Of a stretch of 64,000 nucleotides of DNA, positions 1 to 9,074 are shown one piece after another. Positions within the stretch are counted from its first letter, which is position 1. The number at the start of each line of letters is the position of its first letter. Under the pieces are notes generated by a model. It did no database searches and was not told the DNA's origin. It saw only the letters and a list, made by a program, of their open reading frames with translations. The position numbers and the translations under genes were made by a program. Source of the stretch: Putridiphycobacter sp045110285 (lineage in GTDB: Bacteria; Bacteroidota; Bacteroidia; Flavobacteriales_D; Crocinitomicaceae); the NCBI GenBank assembly GCA_045110285.1, contig JBGCGA010000013.1, positions 57,046 through 121,045 on the forward strand, read 5' to 3'.

Positions 1-422
1 TAATGGAAATGGCTGATACGATTTTAATTACAAAAACAGATGGCGAAAACGTTAAGCAAGCCAATTTAGCTAGATTAGATTATAAAAATGCACTGCACCT
101 ATTCCCTGCAAATGAAAACAATTGGATACCGAAAGTAGAAACGATTAGTGCCATTGAAAATTTTGGAATAGAAAAAGTAATCCAAATAATTGACACTTTT
201 AAAACTCAAACGGCTGATACGGGATTTTTTGACAAAAAAAGACAAACTCAGCAAGTGTATTGGATGCATGAAAGTTTAAAAGATTTGATTTTAGACAAGG
301 CATACAACAATGCTAACTTTAAGTCAAAAATAAAGAATTTCGAATCTGACCTTAAATCAGGAAAAATCAGTTCATTTGCAGCTGCAGAAGAACTATTTAA
401 AAACATTAATAAAAATGACTGA
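1..422 (+). CDS. meaB: MeaB/ArgK-family GTPase, C-terminal part (cut by window edge)
   Basis: Partial gene: the reading frame is open to the left edge, so only about the last 140 residues are visible. The G4 guanine-specificity motif TKTDG lies near residue 11 of the visible part, followed by the helical C-terminal dimerisation region typical of MeaB. Known role of the family: a cytoplasmic GTPase chaperone that protects and reloads the B12-dependent methylmalonyl-CoA mutase. The Walker A motif must lie outside the window. The stop overlaps the start of the next gene by 8 bp, which suggests co-transcription. The family call is fairly sure; pairing with a mutase cannot be tested here. Confidence 0.85.
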   Translation, partial: MEMADTILITKTDGENVKQANLARLDYKNALHLFPANENNWIPKVETISAIENFGIEKVIQIIDTFKTQTADTGFFDKKRQTQQVYWMHESLKDLILDKAYNNANFKSKIKNFESDLKSGKISSFAAAEELFKNINKND

Positions 423-633
423 ATTAACATTTGAATTAAAAGAAGGACAGCCTTATATTGAATTAAATAAAGTATTGCAGATTCTTAAGTTGGCTCAAAC
501 CGGAGGTCATGCCAAAATTCTAATTCAAAACGAAGAAGTGAAGGTAAATGGCCAAACTGAGACCCGAGTTCGAAACAAACTGGTGAAGGGTGATTTAGTT
601 GAGTGTGATGACAAAATTGTAAAGATTATCTAA
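415..633 (+). CDS. S4-domain RNA-binding protein (YbcJ-like)
   Basis: A 72-residue protein made almost entirely of one S4 RNA-binding fold. The segment with TGGHAK, then VKVNGQ, then TRVRNKLVKGD matches the helix-turn and beta-hairpin pattern of stand-alone S4 proteins such as E. coli YbcJ (about 70 residues). The ATG at 415 is preferred over an upstream in-frame ATG at 376 because the protein then begins at the usual family length and overlaps the meaB stop by only 8 bp. It probably binds structured RNA, perhaps rRNA; its exact target is unknown. No terminator is visible between it and meaB. Confidence 0.8.
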   Translation: MTELTFELKEGQPYIELNKVLQILKLAQTGGHAKILIQNEEVKVNGQTETRVRNKLVKGDLVECDDKIVKII

Positions 634-739
634 TCACAAATAATTTATTTTCAGTACATTTAAACATTTTAATTTTATTGAAACAAATGCTTGTGCTTGC
701 ATTTTGTGGAGTTGAATTAATCTGAATTACCTTAAATTT

Positions 740-2812
740 ATGAAGACTGTTTACTTAATTTTCTATTTATTTTTATCATTTTCCACTTACGCTACTCATG
801 TTGCAGGTGGAGTTATTACCTATGCTCCCACTGGAAACTTAAATGAATACGAGTTTACCTTAACAGTATATCGGGATTGTGATGCGTTTGCAAATATAGG
901 TGATACAGTTCAATTGTCAGTTTCCAATTCATGCGGAATTATTAATAGTCCTCAAATTGCATTGGCAAAAATTTCAGTTGAAGAGATCTCTCAAATTTGC
1001 ACTGCTGAACTGGCAAATACAAGTTGCGGAGGAACTGCAGCACTAGAAGGTATTGAAAAACAGGTTTTCAAAGGAACAAGCACTCTTTCTGGCATCTGTT
1101 CCGAGTGGAATTTGAGTTATAAATCATGTAATAGAAATACATCATCAAACCTTCAAAATTCAGAAAGTAAATGCTTTTACATTGAAACAAAGCTAAATAA
1201 CGCTAATTTCCCATGTAATTCTTCACCAATAATTGTCGGACAATATCAAATTCCGTACACATGTGCAGGTCAGTCAATAAATTTATCTTCTTTTGTTATT
1301 GACAAAGATGGAGATTCTTTAAGCTTTAGCTTTATAAACTCTCTTGAATCAGGTGGATCACCAATTCAATATAATGCCCCTTTTACAGCTGCCCAACCAA
1401 TTCCTGGAATTACAATTTCGAATACTGGCGAAATAAGTTTTAATTACTCTATCACGGGCAGTTTTGTGCTCACTGTATTAGTAGAAGAATTTGATGACCA
1501 AGGGCTACTAAAAGGCTCAATCATCCATGACTTTCAAGTAGTGATTGAAACCTGCACAAACAACATACCATTTGTCACTAGTATTTCTAATTTTAACAAC
1601 CTAGGAACTACCGCATACCTTAATAGTGATACAATTTTTGTAGGGTTCAATGACCAATTTTGCTTTGACGTAGAATTTTGGGACCCCGACCCCAACACAG
1701 CTCTTATTTTGAGCAGTGACATTCAAGATATACTACCTGGTGCTTCGGTTACAACTTCGAGTGGAAATAATCCTGAAACTATAACAATTTGCGGAGCATA
1801 TAACCCTAATTTTATTGGAGGATTTTTCTCGGTCAGTGCAACAGATGATGCTTGTCCAATACCGGGAGTTAATACTAAGATTTTTCACTTAAGCTTACCG
1901 ACATCTTTACTTCCAATACCAGATACTATGATTATATGTGGTGGAAATATTTCAACAAATTTAAATTGTAGCACCATATCGGAATCACTTGAATGGAAAG
2001 ACAACAATGGAAACTTACTTATTGTAGGGACAGATATTAGCTGTAATCCCTGCCTGAGTCCAGATCTGTTGTTCACTACAAGTAGAACAATTTCTGCTAA
2101 CCTTCTTTCAAATCCCTTAATAACAAAAGATATTTTTATCGATTTCTATACAGTGCCGTCTCCATTTTTAACTGACACAACATTTACCTGTTTAAATACT
2201 GATTTTCAATTTACAGGCCCGCACGGCCAGTATAATGAAACTTGGATGTATGATTCAATCATTTTTAATCAAAATCAACCAACAATTAATACCACCGACA
2301 CCACATTTCTTTATTATTCGGACAATGCATCAAACGTTTGTTTTTACGAAGATTCAACGCTCATATATCCTACAAAACCTACCGCCACAATATCTGGTGA
2401 TTATTCAGGACTATCTGCAAATACCATGAATGGATACCTATGGACATTTAACAACTTTTTATTGCTCAATGAAACATATCAAACCCATATACCTCTTGGT
2501 AATGGTGATTATAGAGTAATTGGTTATAATACATATAATTGCAGTGATACTTCTAATGTAATTGCTATATCAATACTTGAAATTCCGAGCTTAGAAAAAG
2601 AAATGCAAGTAGTTAGAACTGCAGAAGTAGTAAAAGTGAATGCTCATGAAAACTTTACTGAGATTTTTGTTTACAATATACAAGGTAAATTAATTTTAAC
2701 ACAATCAGTAAACACAAGTACAACTATTATTCAGTTACCTCATGCCATTCAATCATATATTATAGTGGCTACAGGAAAAAATGGAGAATTATTATCGGTT
2801 AAAAAAATCTGA
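740..2812 (+). CDS. Secreted T9SS-type protein, paralogue 1 of a tandem pair
   Basis: 690 residues. A signal peptide (about residues 1-18) is followed by a region opening with HVAGGVITYAPTG, a start common to Bacteroidota surface proteins with a beta-sandwich N-domain. There are many cysteines, a DKDGDSLSFSF segment near residue 188 that resembles cadherin-like/Ca-binding loops, and a final stretch (about 620-690) with VYNIQGKLILTQ that matches a T9SS type A sorting tail. Predicted route: Sec to the periplasm, then the type IX system to the cell surface. It is homologous along its whole length to the next gene. No enzymatic motif was recognised; an adhesin or structural role is only inference. 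Confidence 0.75.
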   Translation: MKTVYLIFYLFLSFSTYATHVAGGVITYAPTGNLNEYEFTLTVYRDCDAFANIGDTVQLSVSNSCGIINSPQIALAKISVEEISQICTAELANTSCGGTAALEGIEKQVFKGTSTLSGICSEWNLSYKSCNRNTSSNLQNSESKCFYIETKLNNANFPCNSSPIIVGQYQIPYTCAGQSINLSSFVIDKDGDSLSFSFINSLESGGSPIQYNAPFTAAQPIPGITISNTGEISFNYSITGSFVLTVLVEEFDDQGLLKGSIIHDFQVVIETCTNNIPFVTSISNFNNLGTTAYLNSDTIFVGFNDQFCFDVEFWDPDPNTALILSSDIQDILPGASVTTSSGNNPETITICGAYNPNFIGGFFSVSATDDACPIPGVNTKIFHLSLPTSLLPIPDTMIICGGNISTNLNCSTISESLEWKDNNGNLLIVGTDISCNPCLSPDLLFTTSRTISANLLSNPLITKDIFIDFYTVPSPFLTDTTFTCLNTDFQFTGPHGQYNETWMYDSIIFNQNQPTINTTDTTFLYYSDNASNVCFYEDSTLIYPTKPTATISGDYSGLSANTMNGYLWTFNNFLLLNETYQTHIPLGNGDYRVIGYNTYNCSDTSNVIAISILEIPSLEKEMQVVRTAEVVKVNAHENFTEIFVYNIQGKLILTQSVNTSTTIIQLPHAIQSYIIVATGKNGELLSVKKI

Positions 2813-2919
2813 TAGTGTTATTCAATTTTATTGCATTTTAGTAAAAACATGGCAACCATTTAACATTAATTATCGACTATGTAACAACTAAAAACATTTA
2901 CAAACAAATTTACAATTTA

Positions 2920-4989
2920 GTGCACTTGAAAAACCTACTATTTTTATTGTTCACAGTTTTTTCATGCTATGTTTCAGCCTCTTCAATCGCAGGTGGAAAC
3001 ATCACTTACAAACCAACGGGAGTTTTAAACGAATTTGAATTTACTGCTAATATTTTTGTGGATTGTAGTGGTGCACAGCCTGCAAACACAGTACCAATAT
3101 CTATAAAAAACTTTTGTGGAACAGCACCAGACGTTACAATTACACTAGACCTAGATTCAATTGTAGAAATATCTCAAATTTGTACTTCACAAATTAACAA
3201 CACAACATGCGACCAATTACCGGGGCAATTGCAAGGTAGGCAACATTTTATTTATAGAGGTACATACCAACTACCAACCAATTGTAATGAGTGGATTATC
3301 AGTGCGTCTATTTCCAGTCGAAGTCCAACCGTTAATACCTCTGGTGGAGACTTTTATGTAGAATCGAAACTGGATAATTTAAATAACATTTGTAATTCTT
3401 CTCCAAGCGTTACAAAATTTCATTACATCCCATATGCTTGCATCAATGAAACCATTGCCATACCAGGTAATTATTCTGATCCTGACGGTGATTCACTTGG
3501 TTATTCTTTAGTTGCTGGCTTGGCTAGTCCCGGTTTTCCGCTTACTTATTCGTCTCCTTTTACAGCTACTTCACCAATTGCAGGACTATGGATTGATTCA
3601 ATAACAGGAACACTATCAATTACACCAAATACTCCTGGAGCTTTTATTGTTTCAATTTTAATCGAGGAATTTGACGGTCAAGGAATTATAAAGGGATCAA
3701 TAATTCATGACTTTCATATAGTTGCAATGTCTTGTTCGAATCAGGCTCCAATCTATGATGGTGTATTTAACTTTGACGATTCAGGTACAAATTCAACATT
3801 TATGCAAGACACAATAACTATGGGTCCATTAGATGAATTTTGCTTGGAAGTGCATTATTCTGATTTAGATGTCAACGCAACTCTTGAAAACTTTACAAAT
3901 GTGCAAGATATTTTACCCAATGCTGTTGTAACTTCAATACCCGGGAATCCTGCCATTCTAAAAATATGCTGGGCATTTGATCAAAACTACACTGGATCCA
4001 CCTTCTATGTTGAGACATCAAATAATACGTGTCCCGTTCCAGGAGTGGCTTCACATATTTTTCATTTAGATTTGCCAGCTTCAGTAGCAGGTATTCCAGA
4101 TACTCTTCCCCAATGTAATCTTCCAGCGCCTCCAATTCAGTTCGGCTGTTCAGTCCCATCATTATTAGGGTGGAGTGATAGCAATGGGAACTTACTAGAT
4201 GTAGGCATTGATATTTCTTGCAATCCATGTAATAGTCCAGACTTCTTGTTCACAACTGACACAACAATTTCGGTATTCAACTACGATTACCCCGGTATTT
4301 CACAGCCAATTTTTATTGAATACATTAATTTGAATCAAGACATTTTACCTGATACAACATACATTTGCAATGGTGAGCTTTTTACGTTTACAGGTCCTTA
4401 TCCGAACTATACCGAAATTTGGTCAAATACTTTTAGTACCACCGTTCAAAATTCAATTATAGTAAGTAGTTCAAGTCCATCAATGCTATATTACGACCTC
4501 AATGCCTACAATTACTGCTTTGTTTCAGATTCGACAGAATTGATAGCAACTAGCCCAACTGTTGTCATTAGTTTGGCCAACTCATTTCTTTTAGCCAATA
4601 CACTTTCAGGCTATCAATGGCTCTTAAATAATGCACCAATTGGTGGGGCCAACAGTCAAATATTTACGCCTGTTCTTAACGGAAATTATTCAGTAATCGG
4701 TTACGACAATTGGAATTGTTCTGATACATCAAATGTGATAGAAATTACTTCGGCAAATATTGATGAATATGAAACGAATATTTCTATCACTCGAGCTAAT
4801 AATGTGATCAGAATAAGTGGAATGAACCAAGCTGGAGTGTTTGAACTCTATGACATTCAAGGAAGGCTTATTTCAAAGGAGTCTCTATTTGAATCAGAAT
4901 TCAAAATTGAACTCCCCATTTCTAGTCAACTTTATGTGGCTAGAATTAGTTCGCTTACTGGAGAATTAATTCTTTCAAAAAAACTATGA
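2920..4989 (+). CDS. Secreted T9SS-type protein, paralogue 2 of a tandem pair
   Basis: 689 residues, co-linear with the preceding gene. Shared blocks include AGGNITYKPTG near the N-terminus, KGSIIHDF in the middle, DISCNPC near residue 430 and NCSDTSNVIEI near 605. The tail (about 620-689, FELYDIQGRLISKE) is a T9SS type A sorting signal. No ATG is suitable: the frame starts with GTG at 2920, and TTG at 2926 would give a cleaner signal peptide beginning M-K-N-L-L. The pair most likely arose by tandem duplication followed by divergence. A stem-loop terminator lies 31 bp downstream. Function is unknown; surface display is inferred. Confidence 0.75.
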   Translation: MHLKNLLFLLFTVFSCYVSASSIAGGNITYKPTGVLNEFEFTANIFVDCSGAQPANTVPISIKNFCGTAPDVTITLDLDSIVEISQICTSQINNTTCDQLPGQLQGRQHFIYRGTYQLPTNCNEWIISASISSRSPTVNTSGGDFYVESKLDNLNNICNSSPSVTKFHYIPYACINETIAIPGNYSDPDGDSLGYSLVAGLASPGFPLTYSSPFTATSPIAGLWIDSITGTLSITPNTPGAFIVSILIEEFDGQGIIKGSIIHDFHIVAMSCSNQAPIYDGVFNFDDSGTNSTFMQDTITMGPLDEFCLEVHYSDLDVNATLENFTNVQDILPNAVVTSIPGNPAILKICWAFDQNYTGSTFYVETSNNTCPVPGVASHIFHLDLPASVAGIPDTLPQCNLPAPPIQFGCSVPSLLGWSDSNGNLLDVGIDISCNPCNSPDFLFTTDTTISVFNYDYPGISQPIFIEYINLNQDILPDTTYICNGELFTFTGPYPNYTEIWSNTFSTTVQNSIIVSSSSPSMLYYDLNAYNYCFVSDSTELIATSPTVVISLANSFLLANTLSGYQWLLNNAPIGGANSQIFTPVLNGNYSVIGYDNWNCSDTSNVIEITSANIDEYETNISITRANNVIRISGMNQAGVFELYDIQGRLISKESLFESEFKIELPISSQLYVARISSLTGELILSKKL

Positions 4990-5020
4990 GTGCACCCTTT
5001 CGAAGTCCTTAAATTATACA

Positions 5021-5050
5021 AAAAAAGTCAGCTTAATCGTTGACTTTTTT
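5021..5050 (+). terminator. Intrinsic terminator after the paralogue pair
   Basis: Perfect 10-bp inverted repeat (AAAAAAGTCA / TGACTTTTTT) around a 10-nt loop, ending in a T run. It sits between the stop at 4989 and the next start at 5087. Confidence 0.7.
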
Positions 5051-5086
5051 CTATTTTTACGGGAATCAAAACCCAAGTTTCCTTAA

Positions 5087-6040
5087 ATGGATTTTAACGA
5101 AGAAAAATTTCAAGCTCACTTAAAAGAAATAGTTGCTGCTGGCGAAGTAGATGGAGAAAGACCATTGACACTTTCGGAACTGCAAGAATTAGCCAATTCA
5201 ATGGGATTATCAGATTCTGATTGGGCTCGACTTTTAAAAGAAGCAGATCAGAACTTGGCCTTAGCAAAAAACCACTTATCGGCTCGAAATTTTGTGGATG
5301 CTGTAGCTGCGGCTGATAAAGCAACAGCCATTAATCCTTACTTAAAAGATGGAAATTCGGTTTTAGCGCAAGCCTATTTAATGCAATGGATTGATGACCA
5401 AGATTCAGTAAAACTGCAAAAGGCAGAATTTTTTGCTAGAAAAGAGTTGAAAGTTGATCCATCAGATGTAGAGGCTTTAAAAGTTTTAAGCACTGTTCAA
5501 AATAAGAAAAGGTTAAAGACAGATGATGGCAAACTAAAAAAATATGTTTTGTATGGTGTTGCCACGCTATTTTTAGTTTTTGTTTTGGGATACTGTGCCA
5601 TAAGTCCTTCCACTTCGGGTAGTACTTCGCTGATAAAAAATCAACTCATTGAACTTGAAGAAACTGTAAGTGCGAAATTGGAGCTTGTAAACTCTGCTAC
5701 TGCTCGAAGAAATAATTTGGTGCCTGAGCTTTTAAAATCTGTAAACGGAAATACAAGTATTAATGAAGATATTGAAATACTGCAATCTAAAATTGAAAAT
5801 GCTCGTCAAAAAGAAAGAATCACCTTAGAACTAGAACTCGAACAAAAAATTAATCAGGCAAAAGCCCTAGCAGGTTCAGGAGCTGAAAAGAATGCGTTGA
5901 TTATTAGTATTGAAGGCGCTGAGAACAGAATTAGTTTTGCCCGTAATGAATACAATGAAGCCGTAAGGCAATATAACACAGTTGTAAAACAAAACGGAGG
6001 AGACTTTGAGGGATTTGAAACAAAACCTTACTATAAATGA
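5087..6040 (+). CDS. LemA-like membrane protein with N-terminal TPR-like region
   Basis: 317 residues. Residues 1-150 are soluble and helical, with a TPR-like stretch around 55-135 (NFVDAVAAADKATAINP). One membrane segment lies at about 153-171. Residues 182-317 look like a LemA domain: RRNNLVPELL followed at the C-terminus by ENRISFARNEYNEAVRQYN and KPYY, the usual LemA signature and ending. LemA proteins normally have only a short N-tail, so the large cytoplasmic extension is unusual. The stop overlaps the next gene, a TPM-domain protein, by 4 bp. LemA and TPM (YgcG-like) genes are frequent neighbours in bacteria. The biochemical function of LemA is not settled. Confidence 0.72.
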   Translation: MDFNEEKFQAHLKEIVAAGEVDGERPLTLSELQELANSMGLSDSDWARLLKEADQNLALAKNHLSARNFVDAVAAADKATAINPYLKDGNSVLAQAYLMQWIDDQDSVKLQKAEFFARKELKVDPSDVEALKVLSTVQNKKRLKTDDGKLKKYVLYGVATLFLVFVLGYCAISPSTSGSTSLIKNQLIELEETVSAKLELVNSATARRNNLVPELLKSVNGNTSINEDIEILQSKIENARQKERITLELELEQKINQAKALAGSGAEKNALIISIEGAENRISFARNEYNEAVRQYNTVVKQNGGDFEGFETKPYYK

Positions 6041-7959
6041 GGTTTTTAATCATTTCTATTTTAGTTCTGATTTGCAATTTAGCTAGTGCGCAAACCTATC
6101 AAGTCAGTGATATTTCTGGTCCAGATTTTTCGAGTAATTTCTACATTATAGACCCCGATAACTTAATTGATTCTAAAAAAGAATCCATGCTACTGCCACT
6201 TAAAGACACCTATTTTTTTAAGCGCTTAATTGAACCAGTTGTAATTGCAGTAAATGATATTGAAGACAATAGCGAAGATTTTCTTGAAGAATACGTTAAA
6301 ATCCATAAACTAGAAACGATTACTAACGGAAGATTTATCATACAACTGTATGTTAAAGCACAATCTAAAATTGCCTTTTATGTTGGTAGTCAGCTCAAAC
6401 CAATTTACGATCCTTTATATTTAAATGGTTTAATTACTGAATTTGAACCTAAAATGAAATTTGATAATTATGGCTCTTATCAGTACACTATTTTCCAAAG
6501 AATTGGAAGTCATTTAATTGACAAGGTTTCATTCTATTACGATTTGGAATCCAATTCTGACTTTGTTATTCCGTCTTACCCTAACCAGCTAATTTTAGCT
6601 CGGAGAGCCTTTGAATCTGTGAAATACGATAAAGATGCAGCAGCTGAATCTAACAGTGCTATATATTCTGAAAGTGTCAATCAAGCATATGGATCCGAAA
6701 ACCAAAGCAATGAATCAGTAAATTATTCAAATATAAAATATGCCTATTCAACCGAATTGATAAAAAACATAGCTGATGTACCAAACCAAAGAGCTATTAA
6801 TAATGTGTGGGTTTCTAATCCCAATCGAATTATTTCGGATGATGAGGCCAACCAAATTGACAAAAAACTAAAAGAAATTGAAGCCAATACCGGATTCGAA
6901 ATAGCTGTGGTATTTTTAAATTCCATTAACAATCAGGATGCTTATGATTTTGGATTAAAGTTGTTCAATTCTTGGGGAATAGGAAAAAAGGATAAAAACA
7001 ATGGCCTTTTAATTAAAATAGTGTTAAATCCCAGGGCATTGACCTTTATTACTGGATCGGGTACTGAATTAGTTTTTTCTGATGCAGCCACATACAGTGT
7101 GGGAAATGATTATATGAAACCAAGTTTTAAAGAAGGAGAATATGGACAAGGCGTGCTAAAGGGCTTAGAACGAATAGAAACTATTTTTGAAGGAAGTGAC
7201 GTGCCAAGTATTTCAAATTCAAAATTCAAAAGCAATCATAATAGTGATAATAATTACCCTTGGTACGAGAGATATCCTGGCCTAATGTTTTATTTTCTTT
7301 TTGCAATGCTGTTGCTAGGCATCTATTTAATTGTTTTATTGATTGCCATTATTTTTGTGAAAGATTTGCACAGACGATATCACATCATCAAATTTTTCAA
7401 TCTTTTGGTGTTTCCTTTCCTTTTCCCTATTCCTTTTGCTATTCTATTTTTCTTTAATAAAGCAATGATGAATCGTTGGCGAAATACCATTCGTTTTGGA
7501 GAACTGCAAGGCGAGGTTATGCACAAATTAGAGGAGAATGAAGAAGATGAATATTTATCCCAGGGACAGATTACAGAGGAACGGATAAAATCCATTGATT
7601 ATGATGTTTGGGTAACCTCAACAAGAAGTGAGATACTAGTTCTTGGCTATAAAGACTGGATCAATAAATACAAGAGATGCCCTAAATGCACCAGCAAAAC
7701 GTATTTTAAAGAATATGATAAAACCATTAGAGCTGCAACATATTCTAGTTCAGGTTCAGGTCAAACTAAATATTATTGCGAGAATTGTAAACATGTAAAA
7801 ATTAGAAATTATACGATTCCAAAATTAGTAAAATCTAAATCAAATTATTCTCGTGGAGGGAGCTCTTGGGGAGGTGGAAGTTCTTGGAGCGGCGGCGGAG
7901 GTGGTTCATCTTGGGGCGGCGGTTCCTCAAGCGGTGGCGGTTCCTCAAGCGGATGGTAA
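6037..7959 (+). CDS. TPM-domain membrane protein with zinc ribbon and Gly/Ser-rich tail
   Basis: 640 residues. A signal peptide (1-18, ending ASAQ) leads into an unrecognised N-domain (about 20-240). A TPM domain follows at about 254-385 (NNVWVSNPNRIISDDEANQID, then NGLLIKIV and FITGSGTE). Two membrane segments lie near 414-440 and 452-474. A cytoplasmic part holds two CxxC pairs (CPKC near 548, CENC near 580), like a zinc ribbon. The last 35 residues are almost all G, S and W. The basic layout (TPM, membrane, Gly/Ser tail) is that of YgcG-type proteins paired with LemA. The N-domain and zinc ribbon are additions. The ATG overlaps the LemA-like stop, implying coupled translation. Confidence 0.78.
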   Translation: MRFLIISILVLICNLASAQTYQVSDISGPDFSSNFYIIDPDNLIDSKKESMLLPLKDTYFFKRLIEPVVIAVNDIEDNSEDFLEEYVKIHKLETITNGRFIIQLYVKAQSKIAFYVGSQLKPIYDPLYLNGLITEFEPKMKFDNYGSYQYTIFQRIGSHLIDKVSFYYDLESNSDFVIPSYPNQLILARRAFESVKYDKDAAAESNSAIYSESVNQAYGSENQSNESVNYSNIKYAYSTELIKNIADVPNQRAINNVWVSNPNRIISDDEANQIDKKLKEIEANTGFEIAVVFLNSINNQDAYDFGLKLFNSWGIGKKDKNNGLLIKIVLNPRALTFITGSGTELVFSDAATYSVGNDYMKPSFKEGEYGQGVLKGLERIETIFEGSDVPSISNSKFKSNHNSDNNYPWYERYPGLMFYFLFAMLLLGIYLIVLLIAIIFVKDLHRRYHIIKFFNLLVFPFLFPIPFAILFFFNKAMMNRWRNTIRFGELQGEVMHKLEENEEDEYLSQGQITEERIKSIDYDVWVTSTRSEILVLGYKDWINKYKRCPKCTSKTYFKEYDKTIRAATYSSSGSGQTKYYCENCKHVKIRNYTIPKLVKSKSNYSRGGSSWGGGSSWSGGGGGSSWGGGSSSGGGSSSGW

Positions 7960-7978
7960 AATTATTAAACACAAGAAA

Positions 7979-8749
7979 ATGACAAATAAGAAACCTCTTA
8001 TTTTAGTGACAAACGACGACGGCATCACCGCAAAAGGCATTCAATTTTTGGTACAGGCTATGAAACCTTTAGGCGACATAGTTGTTGTGGCACCAGATAA
8101 ACCTCAAAGCGGTATGGGCCATGCCATTACAATCCATCACCCACTAAGACTTGAGAGGTCAAAAGTATTTGGTGACATTGAAGCATATACTTGCTCAGGA
8201 ACACCAGTTGACTGCGTTAAAATTGCGATATACGAAGTTCTAAAAAACAGACCAGCATTGCTTGTATCGGGAATTAATCACGGATCCAATGCAGCTACAA
8301 ATATTCTGTATTCCGGTACCATGTCAGCTGCTGTTGAAGGTGCTATAGAAAATGTGCCATCCATTGGGTTTTCGCTACTTGATTTCGATAAAGATGCTGA
8401 TTTTGTAGCATCTGCACATTATGCTAGAAAGATAGCTGAGCAAGTCTTAAAAAATGGCATTCCTGGCGGAAACTGCTTAAATGTAAATATTCCAAAAGGT
8501 ACTTTGGCAGAAATAAATGGTGCGAAAATTTGCAGACAAGGAAAAGCCTATTGGGATGATCAGTTTACAAAACGTCAGGCGCCGTTTGGTGGAGATTATT
8601 ATTGGATGTCTGGTCAGTTTACAGTGTCAGACAAAGGAGAAGATACGGATATGTGGGCTTTGGATCACAATTATGTGTCAATTGTACCTATTCAGTTTGA
8701 TATGACTGCACATAATTTACTAGCAACACTTAATGAATGGGAAATATAA
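7979..8749 (+). CDS. surE: 5'/3'-nucleotidase SurE
   Basis: 256 residues. The family's metal site is complete: TNDDGI near residue 10, DKPQSGMGHAIT near 40, SGINHGSNA near 95 and YSGTMSAAVEG near 110. SurE dephosphorylates nucleoside 5'- and 3'-monophosphates in the cytoplasm. The open frame extends upstream to 7853, but that stretch overlaps the Gly/Ser tail of the previous gene and reads as low-complexity sequence, so the ATG at 7979 (M-T-N-K-K-P-L) is chosen. It lies 19 bp after the TPM gene and is probably in the same transcript, followed closely by a small membrane gene. Confidence 0.93.
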   Translation: MTNKKPLILVTNDDGITAKGIQFLVQAMKPLGDIVVVAPDKPQSGMGHAITIHHPLRLERSKVFGDIEAYTCSGTPVDCVKIAIYEVLKNRPALLVSGINHGSNAATNILYSGTMSAAVEGAIENVPSIGFSLLDFDKDADFVASAHYARKIAEQVLKNGIPGGNCLNVNIPKGTLAEINGAKICRQGKAYWDDQFTKRQAPFGGDYYWMSGQFTVSDKGEDTDMWALDHNYVSIVPIQFDMTAHNLLATLNEWEI

Positions 8750-8762
8750 TTAATTTTACGTG

Positions 8763-9074
8763 ATGAGTTTTGTAGATAAATTAAAGAAATACGATACCGT
8801 TTGGGTTGGCATAGTCGTAGCTGTAATACTTCTTATTGTTGGTTTTTTACTGTCGTATATTGTAAAAGGCTATCCAGCAATTAATTTTTCGAGATATGTT
8901 GGTTTTTTAACCAATGGCAGTTCTGACCGCATGGACATCTTAATTTTTAGTTTATTGCCTAATATGCTTTTGTTTTATTTTACCAACTTCCGTTGGCAGT
9001 TTTACGAATTTGTAAAAGGGCTGGTAGTAGTATCAGTTATTTTTTGTTTGCTCATTGTCGTTACTTCGCTATAG
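8763..9074 (+). CDS. Small membrane protein of unknown function
   Basis: 103 residues with a first hydrophobic helix at about 12-34, a polar segment with NGSSDRMD, and two or three hydrophobic helices covering the rest. No family was recognised. The ATG at 8763 is used; a GTG directly before it would add only one residue. It follows surE by 13 bp in the same direction, so co-transcription is likely. Its last 14 bp overlap the 3' end of the convergent transporter gene. The composition looks like a real membrane protein and not a shadow frame. Confidence 0.6.
   Translation: MSFVDKLKKYDTVWVGIVVAVILLIVGFLLSYIVKGYPAINFSRYVGFLTNGSSDRMDILIFSLLPNMLLFYFTNFRWQFYEFVKGLVVVSVIFCLLIVVTSL

Noticed and set aside
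3893..4228. 111-codon open frame antisense to the second T9SS paralogue
   Set aside because: It lies wholly within a well-supported gene, has no signal or domain, and reads like an antisense shadow.
7853..7978. Possible N-terminal extension of SurE
   Set aside because: It overlaps the Gly/Ser tail of the TPM gene in another frame and is low complexity; SurE starts correctly at 7979.
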